Assembly: GCA_900100245.1 (NCBI GenBank)
Contig: FNEU01000007.1
Coordinates: 1 to 64,000, forward strand
DNA length: 64,000 nt
DNA from: Lachnospiraceae bacterium G41
GTDB taxonomy: Bacteria; Bacillota; Clostridia; Lachnospirales; Lachnospiraceae
Direction of reading: 5' to 3'
Shown: positions 7,759 to 16,765 of the stretch, piece after piece
Layout: every line of letters starts with the position of its first letter
How positions within the stretch are numbered: position 1 is the stretch's first letter
Notes under the pieces: model-generated
Told to the model about the DNA's origin: nothing
The model's database searches: none
Seen by the model: the letters and a program-made list of their open reading frames with translations, nothing else
Program-made: the position numbers and the translations under genes

Positions 7759-9612
7759 TTACCAAGCGACACCCGGATTCATTACATTATTGAAGGTTTT
7801 CTCGAACTCTTCACGTGTAATTCGCTCTTTTTCCATAAGAAGTTTAGATACTGCGTGAAGCACGTTTTCGTGCTCTTTTAGGATTTTCTCCGCTTCTTTA
7901 TAGCATTCGTCGATAATACGGCGTACTTCATCGTCTATTTCTGCCGCCGTCTTGTCGCTGTAAGCTTTTGCATGCGCAAGATCGCGACCGATAAATACTT
8001 CATCGGAATCTGTCTCATAATTGATCATACCGAGTTTTTCGGACATACCGTATCTTACTACCATGCTTCTGGCGATTTCGGTTGCATTCTGGATGTCGCT
8101 CGAGGCTCCGGTTGTAATGTCGTCAAATATAAGTGCCTCGGCAATTCGTCCTCCTAGGGATACCATGATTCTGTGCTTCATCTTGCCCTTGGTATTGAAC
8201 ATTTCGTCATTTTCGGGAAGAGGCATCGTATAGCCTGCTGCCGATACGCCGGTAGGAATGATGGAAATTGTGTACACGGGATCCATATCGGGAAGCACGT
8301 GGAAAAGAATCGCATGGCCGGTTTCGTGGTAAGCGGTGATTCTCTTTTCCTTTTCGGAAACAATCCTGCTCTTTTTTTCGGTACCGATTCCGGTCTTGAT
8401 GATTGCTTTCTTTATATCTTCGCTGTTAATGTATGCAGCGTCGCGCTTTGTAGCAATGATAGCGGATTCGTTTAAAAGATTTTCAAGGTCCGCACCTGTA
8501 TAGCCTGCCGTTGTTCTTGCAATTTCTTCAAGATTAACGTCGCTGCCGAGATTTTTATTCTTTGAATGCACTTCAAGGATGGCTTTTCTTCCCTTTACAT
8601 CGGGACGGCCAACCATAATCTTTCTGTCAAAACGTCCGGGACGAAGAATCGCAGGATCGAGAATATCCACACGGTTTGTGGCAGCAAGCACGATAATACC
8701 GCTGTTCTCTGAGAAACCGTCCATCTCAACGAGCATCTGGTTTAAGGTCTGCTCTCTTTCGTCATGTCCGCCGCCCATACCTGTACCACGTCTTCTTGCA
8801 ACGGCATCGATTTCATCAATAAATACGATGCAGGGCTTGTTTGCATTGGCTTCTTCAAAGAGGTCTCTTACTCTGGATGCGCCGACACCGACGAACATTT
8901 CCACGAAATCGGAACCTGAAATACTGTAAAAAGGAACTCCTGCCTCACCTGCAATGGCTTTTGCAAGAAGTGTTTTACCTGTTCCGGGAGGACCCTCAAG
9001 CAGAATACCCTTGGGAATTCTTGCGCCCATCTTGGCATATTTGCCGGGGTTTTTAAGGAAATCTACGATTTCGCTTAAGTCTTCTTTTTCTTCTTCAAGA
9101 CCTGCTACGTCGGATAGTTTCTTTTTGTTGTCTCTTATCATCTTGGCACGGCTCTTGCCGAAATCCATGAGTTTGCTGTTACTGCCTCCCCCTGCGACTC
9201 CCGACATCATGTTGAGCATGATGACAAAGAAGAATACGCATACCACCGCCATAATAAGGGTGGGTAAAAGAGAAATAAACCAGTTCTCACCGGGAACTTC
9301 GCTGACTTCGGGATCGAGTCCGTAACTTCTTAACCATTCTTCAATTTCTGCCGTATCGGTTACATACAGCACTTTCTCTTGGCCGTCTTTTAGGGTAACT
9401 ATTACCGAACCGCCTCTGGAGTTAAGCTTCTGCTCGATTTTTGTGCCCGTAACCATGTTTTCGCTTAACTGCGTTTCGAGCATGCCCTTCGTGTAGGGCT
9501 TGATGCCCATCAGTGCATTTGTATCCAGTTTGGAAACGAAAATGCCTATTATGAGCAATATCGCTATTAATAATAATGCGCCGAATAGTCTCGGCCCTCT
9601 TCTGTTATCCAC
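7759..9612 (-). CDS. ftsH: ATP-dependent zinc metalloprotease FtsH
   Basis: A 617-residue membrane-anchored AAA+ protease that degrades misfolded membrane proteins and short-lived regulators. Seen: an N-terminal helix at ~10-27, an extracytoplasmic FtsH domain, a second helix at ~113-136, Walker A GPPGTGKT at 207-214, Walker B VFIDEID, the arginine-finger region LRPGRFDR, and the zinc site HETGH near 430. Length is normal. The start is GTG with AGGAGG just upstream. It follows hpt closely in the classical tilS-hpt-ftsH order. Confidence 0.97.
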   Translation of the reverse strand: MDNRRGPRLFGALLLIAILLIIGIFVSKLDTNALMGIKPYTKGMLETQLSENMVTGTKIEQKLNSRGGSVIVTLKDGQEKVLYVTDTAEIEEWLRSYGLDPEVSEVPGENWFISLLPTLIMAVVCVFFFVIMLNMMSGVAGGGSNSKLMDFGKSRAKMIRDNKKKLSDVAGLEEEKEDLSEIVDFLKNPGKYAKMGARIPKGILLEGPPGTGKTLLAKAIAGEAGVPFYSISGSDFVEMFVGVGASRVRDLFEEANANKPCIVFIDEIDAVARRRGTGMGGGHDEREQTLNQMLVEMDGFSENSGIIVLAATNRVDILDPAILRPGRFDRKIMVGRPDVKGRKAILEVHSKNKNLGSDVNLEEIARTTAGYTGADLENLLNESAIIATKRDAAYINSEDIKKAIIKTGIGTEKKSRIVSEKEKRITAYHETGHAILFHVLPDMDPVYTISIIPTGVSAAGYTMPLPENDEMFNTKGKMKHRIMVSLGGRIAEALIFDDITTGASSDIQNATEIARSMVVRYGMSEKLGMINYETDSDEVFIGRDLAHAKAYSDKTAAEIDDEVRRIIDECYKEAEKILKEHENVLHAVSKLLMEKERITREEFEKTFNNVMNPGVAW

Positions 9613-9636
9613 AAATGCCTCCTGAATTCTGTCTCA

Positions 9637-10173
9637 TTATTTTAGTACTTCATCATCGATATGAACTCTTCCTATATATGGAAGGTTTCTGTATTTCTGA
9701 TCGTAATCGAGTCCGTAGCCGACCACGAAATAATCGGGAACCTGGAATCCTATATAATCAACGGGAACTTCAACCACTCTTCTTTCGGGCTTGTCTAAAA
9801 GTGCACAGAGTGCCAGGCTTTCGGGCTGTCTTGATTTTAAAAGATCCAACAGGTGGCTTAAAGTTCTGCCGGAATCAATGATATCTTCCACAACGATAAC
9901 ATTTTTGCCTTCGATACTTTCTTCGAGATCTTTTATGATCTTAATGTGGCCGCTCGATGCGGTTCCCTTGCCGTAGCTTGAGCAGGACATAAAATCAATC
10001 TTAACGTCAAGGTTTATTCTCTTGGCAAGTTCGCACATAAAGAAGCTGCCACCGCGAAGAACGCAGATAAGCAGTACTTCCTTGCCTGCGTAATCTTTGG
10101 TAATCTGTTCTCCGATTTCACGGATTCTTTTATTGACTTCCTCTTCGGAAATCATGATTTCGATTTTTTCCAT
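9637..10173 (-). CDS. hpt: Hypoxanthine phosphoribosyltransferase
   Basis: A 178-residue purine salvage enzyme joining hypoxanthine or guanine to PRPP. Seen: VLRGGSFFMCELAKRI, the PRPP-binding motif VIVVEDIIDSGRTL, and VDYIGFQVPDYFVVGYGLDY, all diagnostic. The start at 10173 has AGGAGA 7 nt upstream; an in-frame ATG 24 nt earlier lacks one. The tilS-hpt-ftsH order is widely conserved in Firmicutes, where HPRT and TilS can interact with FtsH. Confidence 0.95.
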   Translation of the reverse strand: MEKIEIMISEEEVNKRIREIGEQITKDYAGKEVLLICVLRGGSFFMCELAKRINLDVKIDFMSCSSYGKGTASSGHIKIIKDLEESIEGKNVIVVEDIIDSGRTLSHLLDLLKSRQPESLALCALLDKPERRVVEVPVDYIGFQVPDYFVVGYGLDYDQKYRNLPYIGRVHIDDEVLK

Positions 10174-10225
10174 ATTTATCTCCTTTGATATATACAAAGT
10201 AAAAATATCTTATATTACTTATATA

Positions 10226-11581
10226 TTATATATTATATGTGGCCACGACTATTTTTTTCGTTTCGTCAGTTACCTTATAGTAATTGCTGATGCGGTGACC
10301 GACCACCCATAAAATGTGATCTTTGTCGGCAAGAAGGGGTATCTCATCACGCTTATCAGACGGTATCTTTTCGTTTGTCATATAATCCGACAAAAGCTTT
10401 TTTGCGTTCGCATCGTTAACGGTCAGATAATCGCCTTCCTTCCTGAATCTCACATCTAAGGAATATTTTATTTTATCATAATCAAACCATTTCGTGTATA
10501 AATCCGTGGGAATATTTTGTGAAAAGTCCCGGTCCTTAATTTCAAAATGAAGCTTTGAGAGAGCGTCTTTTTTATCTTCGTCGGAAACTTCTTTTTTTAT
10601 CATTATCCGCACACCTTCGTATACCCTAAGCGCTTCCATATTGTAAATAAGGTCTCTTTTACGACCTGTCTGAAGGTCAAACAGATTTAAAACAGCCTCA
10701 ATCTGAACCGCGGAAATATCTCTGGCCCTTCCCGCAACAAAAGTTAATGCACGGTGAATGACTCTTTTAATTAACGCGGGATGTTCTCCTAAAAGAGACT
10801 CAAGAAGCAGGATTTCTGTATTTCCGGCTTCGGCATTTTTTTCTTCCTTCACATATTTTTCCCAAAGAGAATCGGTCTGAATCTTTAAGTAATCTTCGAT
10901 TTCGCCAAGTTGCCCCGCGCAGGATGCCATGTGATTGACGGCCTTTTCCGTGATTTCGTTCATGGTCGGGATTATTTTATGACGGATTTTGTTTCTGGCG
11001 TAATCATCCGACAGATTGGTCTCATCAGTCATGAATTTTATTTCTTTTATATTAAGATACTCTTCAATCTCGGCTCTACTTACGCAAAGAAACGGTCTGA
11101 TAATATTTCCGCTCTTACATTTAACGCCCGAAAGTCCGTTAATTCCGGTGCCTCTTGCCATATTAAAAATAAGCGTTTCCGCCAAATCGTCCATATGGTG
11201 CGCAACTGCGATTTTATACTTGTCTTTCCCGTATTCCTTTTCGCCGGTTTCGTTAAAAAGTCTGTATCTTTCGTTTCTGCCTGCTTCTTCAAGCGAAATA
11301 CCGTCTCTTTCGGAAACTGCCGGGCAGTCTGTTTTGTAAGATACGAACTTAATTCCGAGCTTTTCGCAAAGATCTTTAGAATAAATCTCGTCGCGGTCCG
11401 CAGTTTCCCTTATCATATGGTTGATATGAACCGCTGTTATGTTTAATGCATATTCGCTTTTTAGTTCGTTCATTATATATAAAAGACAAACGGAATCAGC
11501 CCCGCCGGATACGCCGAGGATGATTCGATCGCCTTTTTCAAGAAGGTTATTCTGTTTTATATATTCGCAAACCTTTTTCAT
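10226..11581 (-). CDS. tilS: tRNA(Ile)-lysidine synthase TilS
   Basis: A 451-residue enzyme that adds lysine to C34 of tRNA-Ile(CAU), converting it from AUG to AUA reading. Seen: the PP-loop GVSGGADSVCLL near residue 22, HINHMIRE, AVAHHMDDLAETLIFNMARG, and C-terminal TilS-type sequence (VRFRKEGDYLTVN). I choose the ATG at 11581, which gives MKKVCEYIKQ. The longer frame to 11632 starts inside the upstream terminator and is rejected. No Shine-Dalgarno is visible, and a good -35/-10 pair ends 8 nt before the ATG, so the mRNA may be almost leaderless. Confidence 0.93.
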   Translation of the reverse strand: MKKVCEYIKQNNLLEKGDRIILGVSGGADSVCLLYIMNELKSEYALNITAVHINHMIRETADRDEIYSKDLCEKLGIKFVSYKTDCPAVSERDGISLEEAGRNERYRLFNETGEKEYGKDKYKIAVAHHMDDLAETLIFNMARGTGINGLSGVKCKSGNIIRPFLCVSRAEIEEYLNIKEIKFMTDETNLSDDYARNKIRHKIIPTMNEITEKAVNHMASCAGQLGEIEDYLKIQTDSLWEKYVKEEKNAEAGNTEILLLESLLGEHPALIKRVIHRALTFVAGRARDISAVQIEAVLNLFDLQTGRKRDLIYNMEALRVYEGVRIMIKKEVSDEDKKDALSKLHFEIKDRDFSQNIPTDLYTKWFDYDKIKYSLDVRFRKEGDYLTVNDANAKKLLSDYMTNEKIPSDKRDEIPLLADKDHILWVVGHRISNYYKVTDETKKIVVATYNI

Positions 11582-11589
11582 ATTTATAT

Positions 11590-11618
11590 ATTTTAAGTTT
11601 ATACAATAATTCTTGCAA
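11590..11618 (-). promoter_or_regulatory. Predicted promoter of tilS with almost no leader
   Basis: Minus strand TTGCAA (11613-11618), 17-bp spacer, TAAAAT (11590-11595), then 8 nt to the ATG. A start 7 nt after the -10 leaves about a 2-nt leader. Confidence 0.5.
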
Positions 11619-11652
11619 TAAAAAAGAGGCAATTCGCTTTTCGAACCGCCTC
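11619..11652 (-). terminator. Intrinsic terminator after the divIC-like gene
   Basis: GAGGC (11626-11630) pairs with GCCTC (11648-11652), with an inner TTCG/CGAA pairing; on the minus strand a TTTTTTATT run follows. It separates the divIC-like gene from tilS. Confidence 0.8.
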
Positions 11653-11655
11653 ATT

Positions 11656-11973
11656 TTAATCTGTTATAAAAATTATCTCGTTGTCATGTACCAGCCTGTA
11701 TTTTTCTCTTGCTACTTCCTCGTAGTAAGCTTCTGTCTTGGTATACAGTGCGTATTCTGCAATCTCTTCGCTTCTGGCCTGCTCCGATGCTATAAGATTC
11801 TGATATTTTTCAATCTCTGCATCATAAGCTTTCTGTCTGGCTCTTAAGGAAGCGCATCCGATGCTTACCGCTCCGACCATGATGACGATCAGTACCAAAA
11901 CAATTATCGGAGTAATCAGAGTACTCTTCTTAAATTTTTGAATTCTATAAGCAGGTACCTGCCACCATTTCAT
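11656..11973 (-). CDS. FtsB/DivIC-type septum formation initiator
   Basis: A 105-residue bitopic membrane protein of the FtsB/DivIC family. Seen: a short basic cytoplasmic start (YRIQKFKKS), one helix (TLITPIIVLVLIVIMVGAVS), then a coiled coil (SLRARQKAYDAEIEKYQNLI) and the short C-terminal part EEVAREKYRLVHDNEIIF usual for the family. DivIC joins FtsL and DivIB in the divisome at the septum. It is transcribed alone between a good promoter and a terminator, one gene away from rqcP as in other Firmicutes. Confidence 0.88.
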   Translation of the reverse strand: MKWWQVPAYRIQKFKKSTLITPIIVLVLIVIMVGAVSIGCASLRARQKAYDAEIEKYQNLIASEQARSEEIAEYALYTKTEAYYEEVAREKYRLVHDNEIIFITD

Positions 11974-12041
11974 CGAAATCGTCCCCTAAAAACAATTAAT
12001 CAACCGAGCCAACCTGATTGTCCACCACAGTTGACATAAAT

Positions 12042-12070
12042 AGTTTACGATTTCTGAATTTTCATGTCAA
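12042..12070 (-). promoter_or_regulatory. Promoter of the divIC-like gene
   Basis: Minus strand TTGACA (12065-12070), 17-bp spacer, TAAACT (12042-12047), about 70 nt before the start codon. The remaining gap to 12214 holds no gene; it repeats TTATGTAACC-like words at 12097, 12185 and, inverted, 12213. Confidence 0.7.
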
Positions 12071-12214
12071 ACGGTTTTTCGAAAATTATGTAACCTTTTT
12101 TCAAAAATTTTTAATAATCGAACATTCGTTTTGTGTAGAATTTACGGGCTTTTTTTAGGTTATTTATTAAATGTGCACCGTTCACTTATGTTAACCATAA
12201 AAGAGTGCTTCGGG

Positions 12215-12454
12215 TTACATAAGTTCGTACATATCTTTGGCGTCTTCCTTGTGAATAGTCTCTGTAATACTGAGAATCTTAGCGGTTACGGTCTTTTCGC
12301 CGAACTTGATCGAAATGACGTCGCCAACCTTCACATCTGTTGAAGCCTTGGCAACTTTATCGTTGATACTTACCCTTCCGGCGTCGCATGCCTCATTGGC
12401 AACTGTTCTTCTTTTAATAAGTCTGGATACTTTTAAATATTTGTCTAATCTCAT
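12215..12454 (-). CDS. rqcP: S4-domain protein RqcP (YabO/HslR-like)
   Basis: A 79-residue RNA-binding protein almost wholly made of one S4 domain (MRLDKYLKVSRLIKRRTVAN, EACDAGRVSINDKVAKAS, VKVGDVISIKFG). In Bacillus RqcP works with RqcH in ribosome quality control, adding alanine tails to nascent chains on stalled large subunits. The length and the neighbouring hup and divIC-like genes match the Bacillus arrangement. It may be expressed by read-through from hup, since a terminator lies between them. Confidence 0.9.
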   Translation of the reverse strand: MRLDKYLKVSRLIKRRTVANEACDAGRVSINDKVAKASTDVKVGDVISIKFGEKTVTAKILSITETIHKEDAKDMYELM

Positions 12455-12474
12455 TTATTATGCCTTTCGAATAC

Positions 12475-12503
12475 GTAAAAAGGGCAGCTGTAAAAGCTGC
12501 CCT
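12475..12503 (-). terminator. Intrinsic terminator after hup
   Basis: AAGGGCAGCT (12480-12489) pairs with AGCTGCCCTT (12494-12503); on the minus strand TTTTTACG follows. It lies 22 nt past the hup stop and before rqcP. Confidence 0.88.
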
Positions 12504-12524
12504 TGATTAGTCGATAACAATCAA

Positions 12525-12809
12525 TTATTTCTTCTTGTTAACTTTGTCCTTTAAAGCCTTACCAGCTTTGAACTTAGGAGCCTTAGAAGCTTTGATTTTG
12601 ATCTTTTCTTTTGTTAAAGGATTAAGACCTGTTCTAGCAGCTCTCTGAGCAACTTCGAATGTACCGAAGCCTACTAACTGAACCTTTCCGTCCTTCTTTG
12701 TTAACTCTGTACCAACTACGTCGATAAAAGCAGCGAGTGCCTTATCAGCATCTTTCTTTGATATACCAGCCTTGTCAGCCATAGCTGCAACTAATTCTGT
12801 TTTGTTCAT
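12525..12809 (-). CDS. hup: HU family DNA-binding protein
   Basis: A 94-residue nucleoid protein that bends DNA as a dimer. Seen: [20 protein letters not shown], the [15 protein letters not shown] loop and the [20 protein letters not shown] arm, normal in order and length, with a slightly lysine-rich tail. AGGAGGA lies upstream of the ATG. It has a strong promoter (TTGACA, 17 bp, TATAAA) with a 12-bp inverted repeat directly upstream, and its own terminator, as expected for a highly expressed gene. Confidence 0.97.
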   Translation of the reverse strand: MNKTELVAAMADKAGISKKDADKALAAFIDVVGTELTKKDGKVQLVGFGTFEVAQRAARTGLNPLTKEKIKIKASKAPKFKAGKALKDKVNKKK

Positions 12810-12860
12810 TATGAACTCCTCCTATATACAATATTTTGTGCTTCGTTAGCACTTATATTA

Positions 12861-12889
12861 TTTATAGTGTTTTTTCGGTCATTTGTCAA
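12861..12889 (-). promoter_or_regulatory. Strong promoter of hup
   Basis: Minus strand TTGACA (12884-12889), 17-bp spacer, TATAAA (12861-12866). Both boxes are at or near consensus. Confidence 0.85.
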
Positions 12890-12892
12890 GGA

Positions 12893-12957
12893 AAAATGCC
12901 TAAATATACGCATTTTTTCACACTTTGAGCACATAATATTGTGATTTTAGGCATTTT
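12893..12957. repeat. 12-bp perfect inverted repeat upstream of the hup promoter
   Basis: AAAATGCCTAAA (12893-12904) recurs inverted at 12946-12957, with 41 bp between. Inside, CACA-TAATAT-TGTG (12930-12943) makes a second dyad. The near arm is 4 bp from the hup -35. It may be an operator, a DNA-looping site, or a structured end of transcripts entering from the right. The gap to 13102 holds nothing else I can name. Confidence 0.6.
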
Positions 12958-13102
12958 CAACATCATCTTTCCTGCATATGTCCCTCAGGTGTCTTGTTTT
13001 GCCCTTTTTATCGGTATTTTTCGGACTTTTTTATATTTTTAAACTCCCTTTATAATAAGAAGTTTCTTTCTCATAAAAATACTATATTTTGTAGGAGAAT
13101 TG

Positions 13103-13657
13103 TTAGAGCCTCTCAAGCAGATTTGTTCCCTCATCCTTAAGCTGCTTTCGTAGGGCTTTGTAATCCGGCAGAACCTTTCCTACCTCGGCCCAGAAACGTT
13201 TTGAGTGATTCATTTCCTTTCTGTGACAGAGTTCGTGAACCACCACGTACCTCATGACCCGTTCCGGAAGAAGCACCAAAAGGCAGTTAAAGTTTAAATT
13301 TCCCTCTGCAGTACAGCTCCCCCAGAGTGTTCTTTGCGCCCTGATGGATATTCGGCCGTAAGTCACTCCGATCTTCGGCGCATAGTAATCCACCAGAATC
13401 GGTATTTCTTTTTTCGCTTTTTTCTTAATTATTTTAAGTTCCGTTTCGCTGAATTTCTCGCCCGGAGGATTCTCTTCGTTTCTCTCTTCAATCTTTGTAA
13501 GCGTCTTTCGAATCCAGTCTGCCTTGCTCTCGACGAATCTTTTAGCCTCTGCATCGGAAACGCGGTAAGGGATTCTTATAAGCATCCTTCCGTCAGGCTT
13601 TATTTCGATGCTCATCGTACGTCTGGAACTGCGGATAATGGTATATTCTACTCTCAT
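13103..13657 (-). CDS. YgjP-like zinc metallopeptidase-fold protein (M48/DUF45)
   Basis: A 184-residue protein of the YgjP/DUF45 family. Seen: the HELCH zinc motif within VVHELCHRKEMNHSKRFWAE, a downstream glutamate region, RTLWGSCTAEGNLNFN, and the N-terminal strand pattern (YTIIRSSRRTMSIEIKPDGR) usual for the family. Members look like small metallopeptidases; the physiological substrate is uncertain and some have been annotated as UTP pyrophosphatases. It is transcribed alone, with an extended -10 (TGGTATAAT, 13687-13695 on the minus strand). Confidence 0.85.
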   Translation of the reverse strand: MRVEYTIIRSSRRTMSIEIKPDGRMLIRIPYRVSDAEAKRFVESKADWIRKTLTKIEERNEENPPGEKFSETELKIIKKKAKKEIPILVDYYAPKIGVTYGRISIRAQRTLWGSCTAEGNLNFNCLLVLLPERVMRYVVVHELCHRKEMNHSKRFWAEVGKVLPDYKALRKQLKDEGTNLLERL

Positions 13658-13778
13658 TTTTCCTGCTCACTTTTTTCTTTGAAGATATTATACCACATTA
13701 TATATGATTATTCTTCTCATAAAATACAATATCTCGTGTTTTTTCTGTGATTTTTTATCTCTCTTCTACTGTGGTCGG

Positions 13779-13807
13779 TTGTAATCGTTTCCTTATTTTG
13801 ATATAAT
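13779..13807 (+). promoter_or_regulatory. Promoter of the PAP2-GT-glycosidase cluster
   Basis: TTGTAA (13779-13784), 17-bp spacer, TATAAT (13802-13807), with an extended TGA before the -10. The PAP2 start codon lies 33 nt downstream with AAGGAAG as ribosome site. Confidence 0.75.
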
Positions 13808-13840
13808 TTATTGGATTATGTGAAAAAATAAGGAAGTATT

Positions 13841-14449
13841 ATGATTTTACAGTTTGATTCAACAATTCTTTTATGGATTCAGGATGTGGTAAGAAATCCC
13901 GTCCTTGACGTGATATTCAAGTTCATCACACATCTCGGAGACAACGGATATTTCTGGATTGGTCTTGCATTAATCCTCTGCATACCCAAAAAAACGAGAA
14001 AGGCCGGAATCTTCGCACTCGTTGCGCTTCTTTTCTCGGTTATAGTAAACAATGCAATTCTTAAAAATGTTATCGGAAGAATTCGTCCCTACGAAATTAT
14101 CGCGGGACTTGAGTGCATCATAAAACACGCACACGACGCATCCTTCCCTTCGGGCCACACGGGATCTTCCTTTGCGGCTGCAACCGTTTTCTTAAAGAAA
14201 CTGCCCAAGAAGTTTTCGATTCCGCTTCTTGTAGTTGCAATCCTCATAAGTGTTTCGAGACTTTATGTCGGAATCCATTATCCGACCGACGTTATCGCAG
14301 GTGCCATAACAGGTACCGCACTCGGCATTCTGGCATGTCTTTTAGGAGACTTTTTGATTAAAAAGTTCAGAGAGAAGAAGCCAGAAACCTGCGACAAAAT
14401 CTTTTACAATGAAGAAAAAACTCCTGCTTTAAAAGCGGAAGAAGAATAA
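13841..14449 (+). CDS. PAP2-family membrane phosphatase
   Basis: A 202-residue lipid phosphatase-like protein. Seen: five or six membrane helices and the three PAP2 motifs KNVIGRIRPYE, FPSGHTGSSFAA and SRLYVGIHYPTDV. Such enzymes remove phosphate from undecaprenyl pyrophosphate or phosphatidic acid at the outer membrane face. A charged tail (REKKPETCDKIFYNEEKTP) follows the last helix. As first gene of a cluster with a GT2-GtrA fusion it may recycle the polyprenyl carrier; this is inference. Confidence 0.9.
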   Translation: MILQFDSTILLWIQDVVRNPVLDVIFKFITHLGDNGYFWIGLALILCIPKKTRKAGIFALVALLFSVIVNNAILKNVIGRIRPYEIIAGLECIIKHAHDASFPSGHTGSSFAAATVFLKKLPKKFSIPLLVVAILISVSRLYVGIHYPTDVIAGAITGTALGILACLLGDFLIKKFREKKPETCDKIFYNEEKTPALKAEEE

Positions 14450-14456
14450 CTTAAAT

Positions 14457-15533
14457 ATGAATGCTACAGTAATAATTCCGAGTTTAAACCCGGACGAAAA
14501 AATAATATCGACTGTCAAAAGCCTGATTGACGAAGGCTTTGATGACATAGTCCTCGTCGACGACGGGTCCGATGAGGAGCATAAAGCACGCTTTGAAGAA
14601 GCGAAGGCTTTCGACGGCGTAACTCTACTTGTTCACGAAGTAAACAAAGGCAAGGGTCGCGCCATGAAAACCGCTTTCGAATACATACTTGAAAACCGAC
14701 CGAACAAACCCAATGTAATCACGGTTGACGGCGACGGACAGCATCTTGCGACGGATGTTAAAAAATGTATCGAAAAGCTCGAGGAAAACCCGCACTCGGT
14801 TGTTCTCGGCGTGCGTAATTTCAGCGGAAAAGACGTTCCCGCCAGATCAAAATTCGGAAATGTCTGCACCAAAATGGTTTTCAGACTTCTTTGCGGAATA
14901 AAAGTTTCCGATACCCAGACCGGTCTTCGTGCCATTCCTTTCGAGCATTTAAAAATGATGACCGAGGTCGACGGCGACAGATACGAATACGAGACAAATC
15001 AGTTCTTCGCTGTTAAGCACGCGGGCATTTCTTTTAAGGAAGTCGTTATCCAGACCATTTATCTCGAGGAAAACCAGACCTCGCATTTCAGACCTATCCG
15101 CGACTCCATCAGAATTTACGGTATCATCATAAAATATATCGCAAGTTCCCTTGCATCAACGCTCGTGGATGTGACACTTTTTACGATTTTGAATTTCTTG
15201 TTCGGAAAGCTCGGATTCTCGAATGAACTTCGTATTCCGCTTGCGACAGGCATTGCCCGTCTCACTTCGTCATTTGTCAATTTTTCGGTCAACAGGAAAG
15301 TTGTTTTCAAATCAAAAGACGCATACGGCTCAACCATGGTTAAATACTACATCCTCTGTGTGTGCCAGTACATCGCATCCGCAGGTCTGTTGTATCTTTT
15401 CTCAACCATTGTATTTAACCTAAAAGACGGCAGCATCTTCGATACATTAATCAAGATTGTCGTTGATACATTCCTTTTCTTCTTAAGTTTCAGAATCCAG
15501 CAGAACTGGGTTTTCGTAAAGAAGAACAAATAA
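14457..15533 (+). CDS. Family 2 glycosyltransferase fused to a GtrA-like flippase domain
   Basis: A 358-residue fusion. Residues ~1-215 are a GT2 domain of the polyprenyl-phosphate sugar synthase type: ATVIIPSLNPDEKIISTVKS, VLVDDGSDEE, VNKGKGRAMKTAFEYI, ITVDGDGQH, DTQTGLRAIP. Residues ~225-358 form a GtrA-like domain with four helices (YIASSLASTLVDVTLFTILN, VNFSVNRKVVFKSK, FRIQQNWVFVKKNK). The protein probably makes a polyprenyl-phosphate sugar and moves it across the membrane for surface glycosylation. It starts 7 nt after the PAP2 gene. Confidence 0.9.
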   Translation: MNATVIIPSLNPDEKIISTVKSLIDEGFDDIVLVDDGSDEEHKARFEEAKAFDGVTLLVHEVNKGKGRAMKTAFEYILENRPNKPNVITVDGDGQHLATDVKKCIEKLEENPHSVVLGVRNFSGKDVPARSKFGNVCTKMVFRLLCGIKVSDTQTGLRAIPFEHLKMMTEVDGDRYEYETNQFFAVKHAGISFKEVVIQTIYLEENQTSHFRPIRDSIRIYGIIIKYIASSLASTLVDVTLFTILNFLFGKLGFSNELRIPLATGIARLTSSFVNFSVNRKVVFKSKDAYGSTMVKYYILCVCQYIASAGLLYLFSTIVFNLKDGSIFDTLIKIVVDTFLFFLSFRIQQNWVFVKKNK

Positions 15534-15569
15534 AACCAAACATAAACATTCCGGAGGTTTTTTACTCAC

Positions 15570-16754
15570 ATGCCATTTATTATTTTTGCAGTTCTGATTG
15601 CTTTAATAATCGGAGCAGTAATACTTATTTTTATCACATCCGGCAAAAGAGGCGCACTCAAAAAAGTGCTCGGTCTCGTCGGCAGAATAGCACTTGTACT
15701 GCTTGTAACATTAACTGTTTTCTTTGGAGCTTTTTACATCATGCTCCAGAAATGCTGCAACGGTCCTTCCGAAGCCGCAAGAACACTTTTTATCACTACC
15801 ATTCTTGAAACCGGTCAGCTTAAATTCCTGGCTAACTGGGTTTGCAGCGAAGAAGAAATTCAGGAAATCGTAGACAAAAATAAAATGGAAAAGGTCGACA
15901 CCACAGTCGATACTTCTCTTATTTCCATCAATACAGCTTCCGACGATCCCGAATCGGGCGAGGAAAACCCTTATGCAGACGAAGAATTTGACGAGAACGG
16001 AATTCGCATTGAAGAGATTTCCGGTCGTACTTTCTTTGCAAAAATGATGATCATAAAAGATCCCTCACAGGTTGTAATGGCTACAACCAGCGAAAACGGA
16101 AACTGGGGCGAGTACGGTAAAAACCTCGACGAAATCATTTCCGACAGAGGCGCCATCGGTGGCGTAAACGCAGGTATCTATGTTTCTGTCGGCAACAAGG
16201 GCGGCAAACCCCTTGGTGTAGTAGTCGAAAACGGCCAGATTACTTACAACCAGCCTTCAGGTCTGACAGGTCTTTATATGATCGGCTTTAACAACGACAA
16301 TATTTTAATCATAAAAGATTTAACCGGAATGTCGGCTGCAGATTTTGAAAATTACGTTAAAACGGAGGGCATCCGCGATGCGCACTGCTTCCAGGAAGAA
16401 TCCTCCGATTCAAATAACCACTTCGTTTCACTTATTTCAAACGGCGAAGCCAGAGTGCTTAACGGTACGGGCTCCGGCGCAAATCCCCGTACGGCCATCG
16501 GTCAGCGTGCCGACGGTGCGGTTCTTTTCCTTGTAACCGACGGACGTGGTGCGAGCGGACATCTCGGTGCAACCGCTTCCGACCTTATCGGAATCATGCA
16601 GGAATACGGCGCAGTTAACGCAGCCAATCTCGACGGCGGAAGTTCTTCTTCCATGGTCTACAAAGACGCATATGAAATGTCGAGCGTAACCTTCTATTAC
16701 AAGAATTCATCATGGAAATTACCGACAGCATTTGCGGTAATGCCCAAGAACTAA
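15570..16754 (+). CDS. Membrane-anchored phosphodiester glycosidase-domain protein
   Basis: A 394-residue protein. Two N-terminal helices (residues ~1-25 and ~38-60) are followed by an acidic stretch and a phosphodiester glycosidase domain of the NAGPA/EpsL-like family (PF09992): GVNAGIY, GKPLGVVVENGQI, NPRTAIGQRADGAVLFLVTD and the signature AANLDGGSSSSMVY. The family cleaves or binds sugars in phosphodiester linkage and occurs near exopolysaccharide genes. Domain order and length are normal. The start has CCGGAGG upstream. It follows the GT2-GtrA gene by 36 nt. Confidence 0.88.
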   Translation: MPFIIFAVLIALIIGAVILIFITSGKRGALKKVLGLVGRIALVLLVTLTVFFGAFYIMLQKCCNGPSEAARTLFITTILETGQLKFLANWVCSEEEIQEIVDKNKMEKVDTTVDTSLISINTASDDPESGEENPYADEEFDENGIRIEEISGRTFFAKMMIIKDPSQVVMATTSENGNWGEYGKNLDEIISDRGAIGGVNAGIYVSVGNKGGKPLGVVVENGQITYNQPSGLTGLYMIGFNNDNILIIKDLTGMSAADFENYVKTEGIRDAHCFQEESSDSNNHFVSLISNGEARVLNGTGSGANPRTAIGQRADGAVLFLVTDGRGASGHLGATASDLIGIMQEYGAVNAANLDGGSSSSMVYKDAYEMSSVTFYYKNSSWKLPTAFAVMPKN

Positions 16755-16765
16755 GGAGGTGCGAC

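Noticed and set aside
8173-9325. Several plus-strand frames inside ftsH
   Set aside because: They are antisense shadows of a well-conserved protease gene with biased composition and no ribosome sites.
9605-9613. TTATCCACA, an exact classical DnaA box
   Set aside because: It lies at the ftsH start codon, alone and about 39 kb from oriC, and is explained by the coding sequence GTG-GAT-AAC read from the other strand.
11582-11632. Longer tilS start
   Set aside because: The upstream ATG lies inside the terminator of the divIC-like gene and the added residues are not TilS-like.
16712-16765. Earlier start for the Arg-Pro-Ser membrane protein
   Set aside because: It lies within the glycosidase gene and lacks a ribosome site, while AAGGAGG directly precedes 16766.
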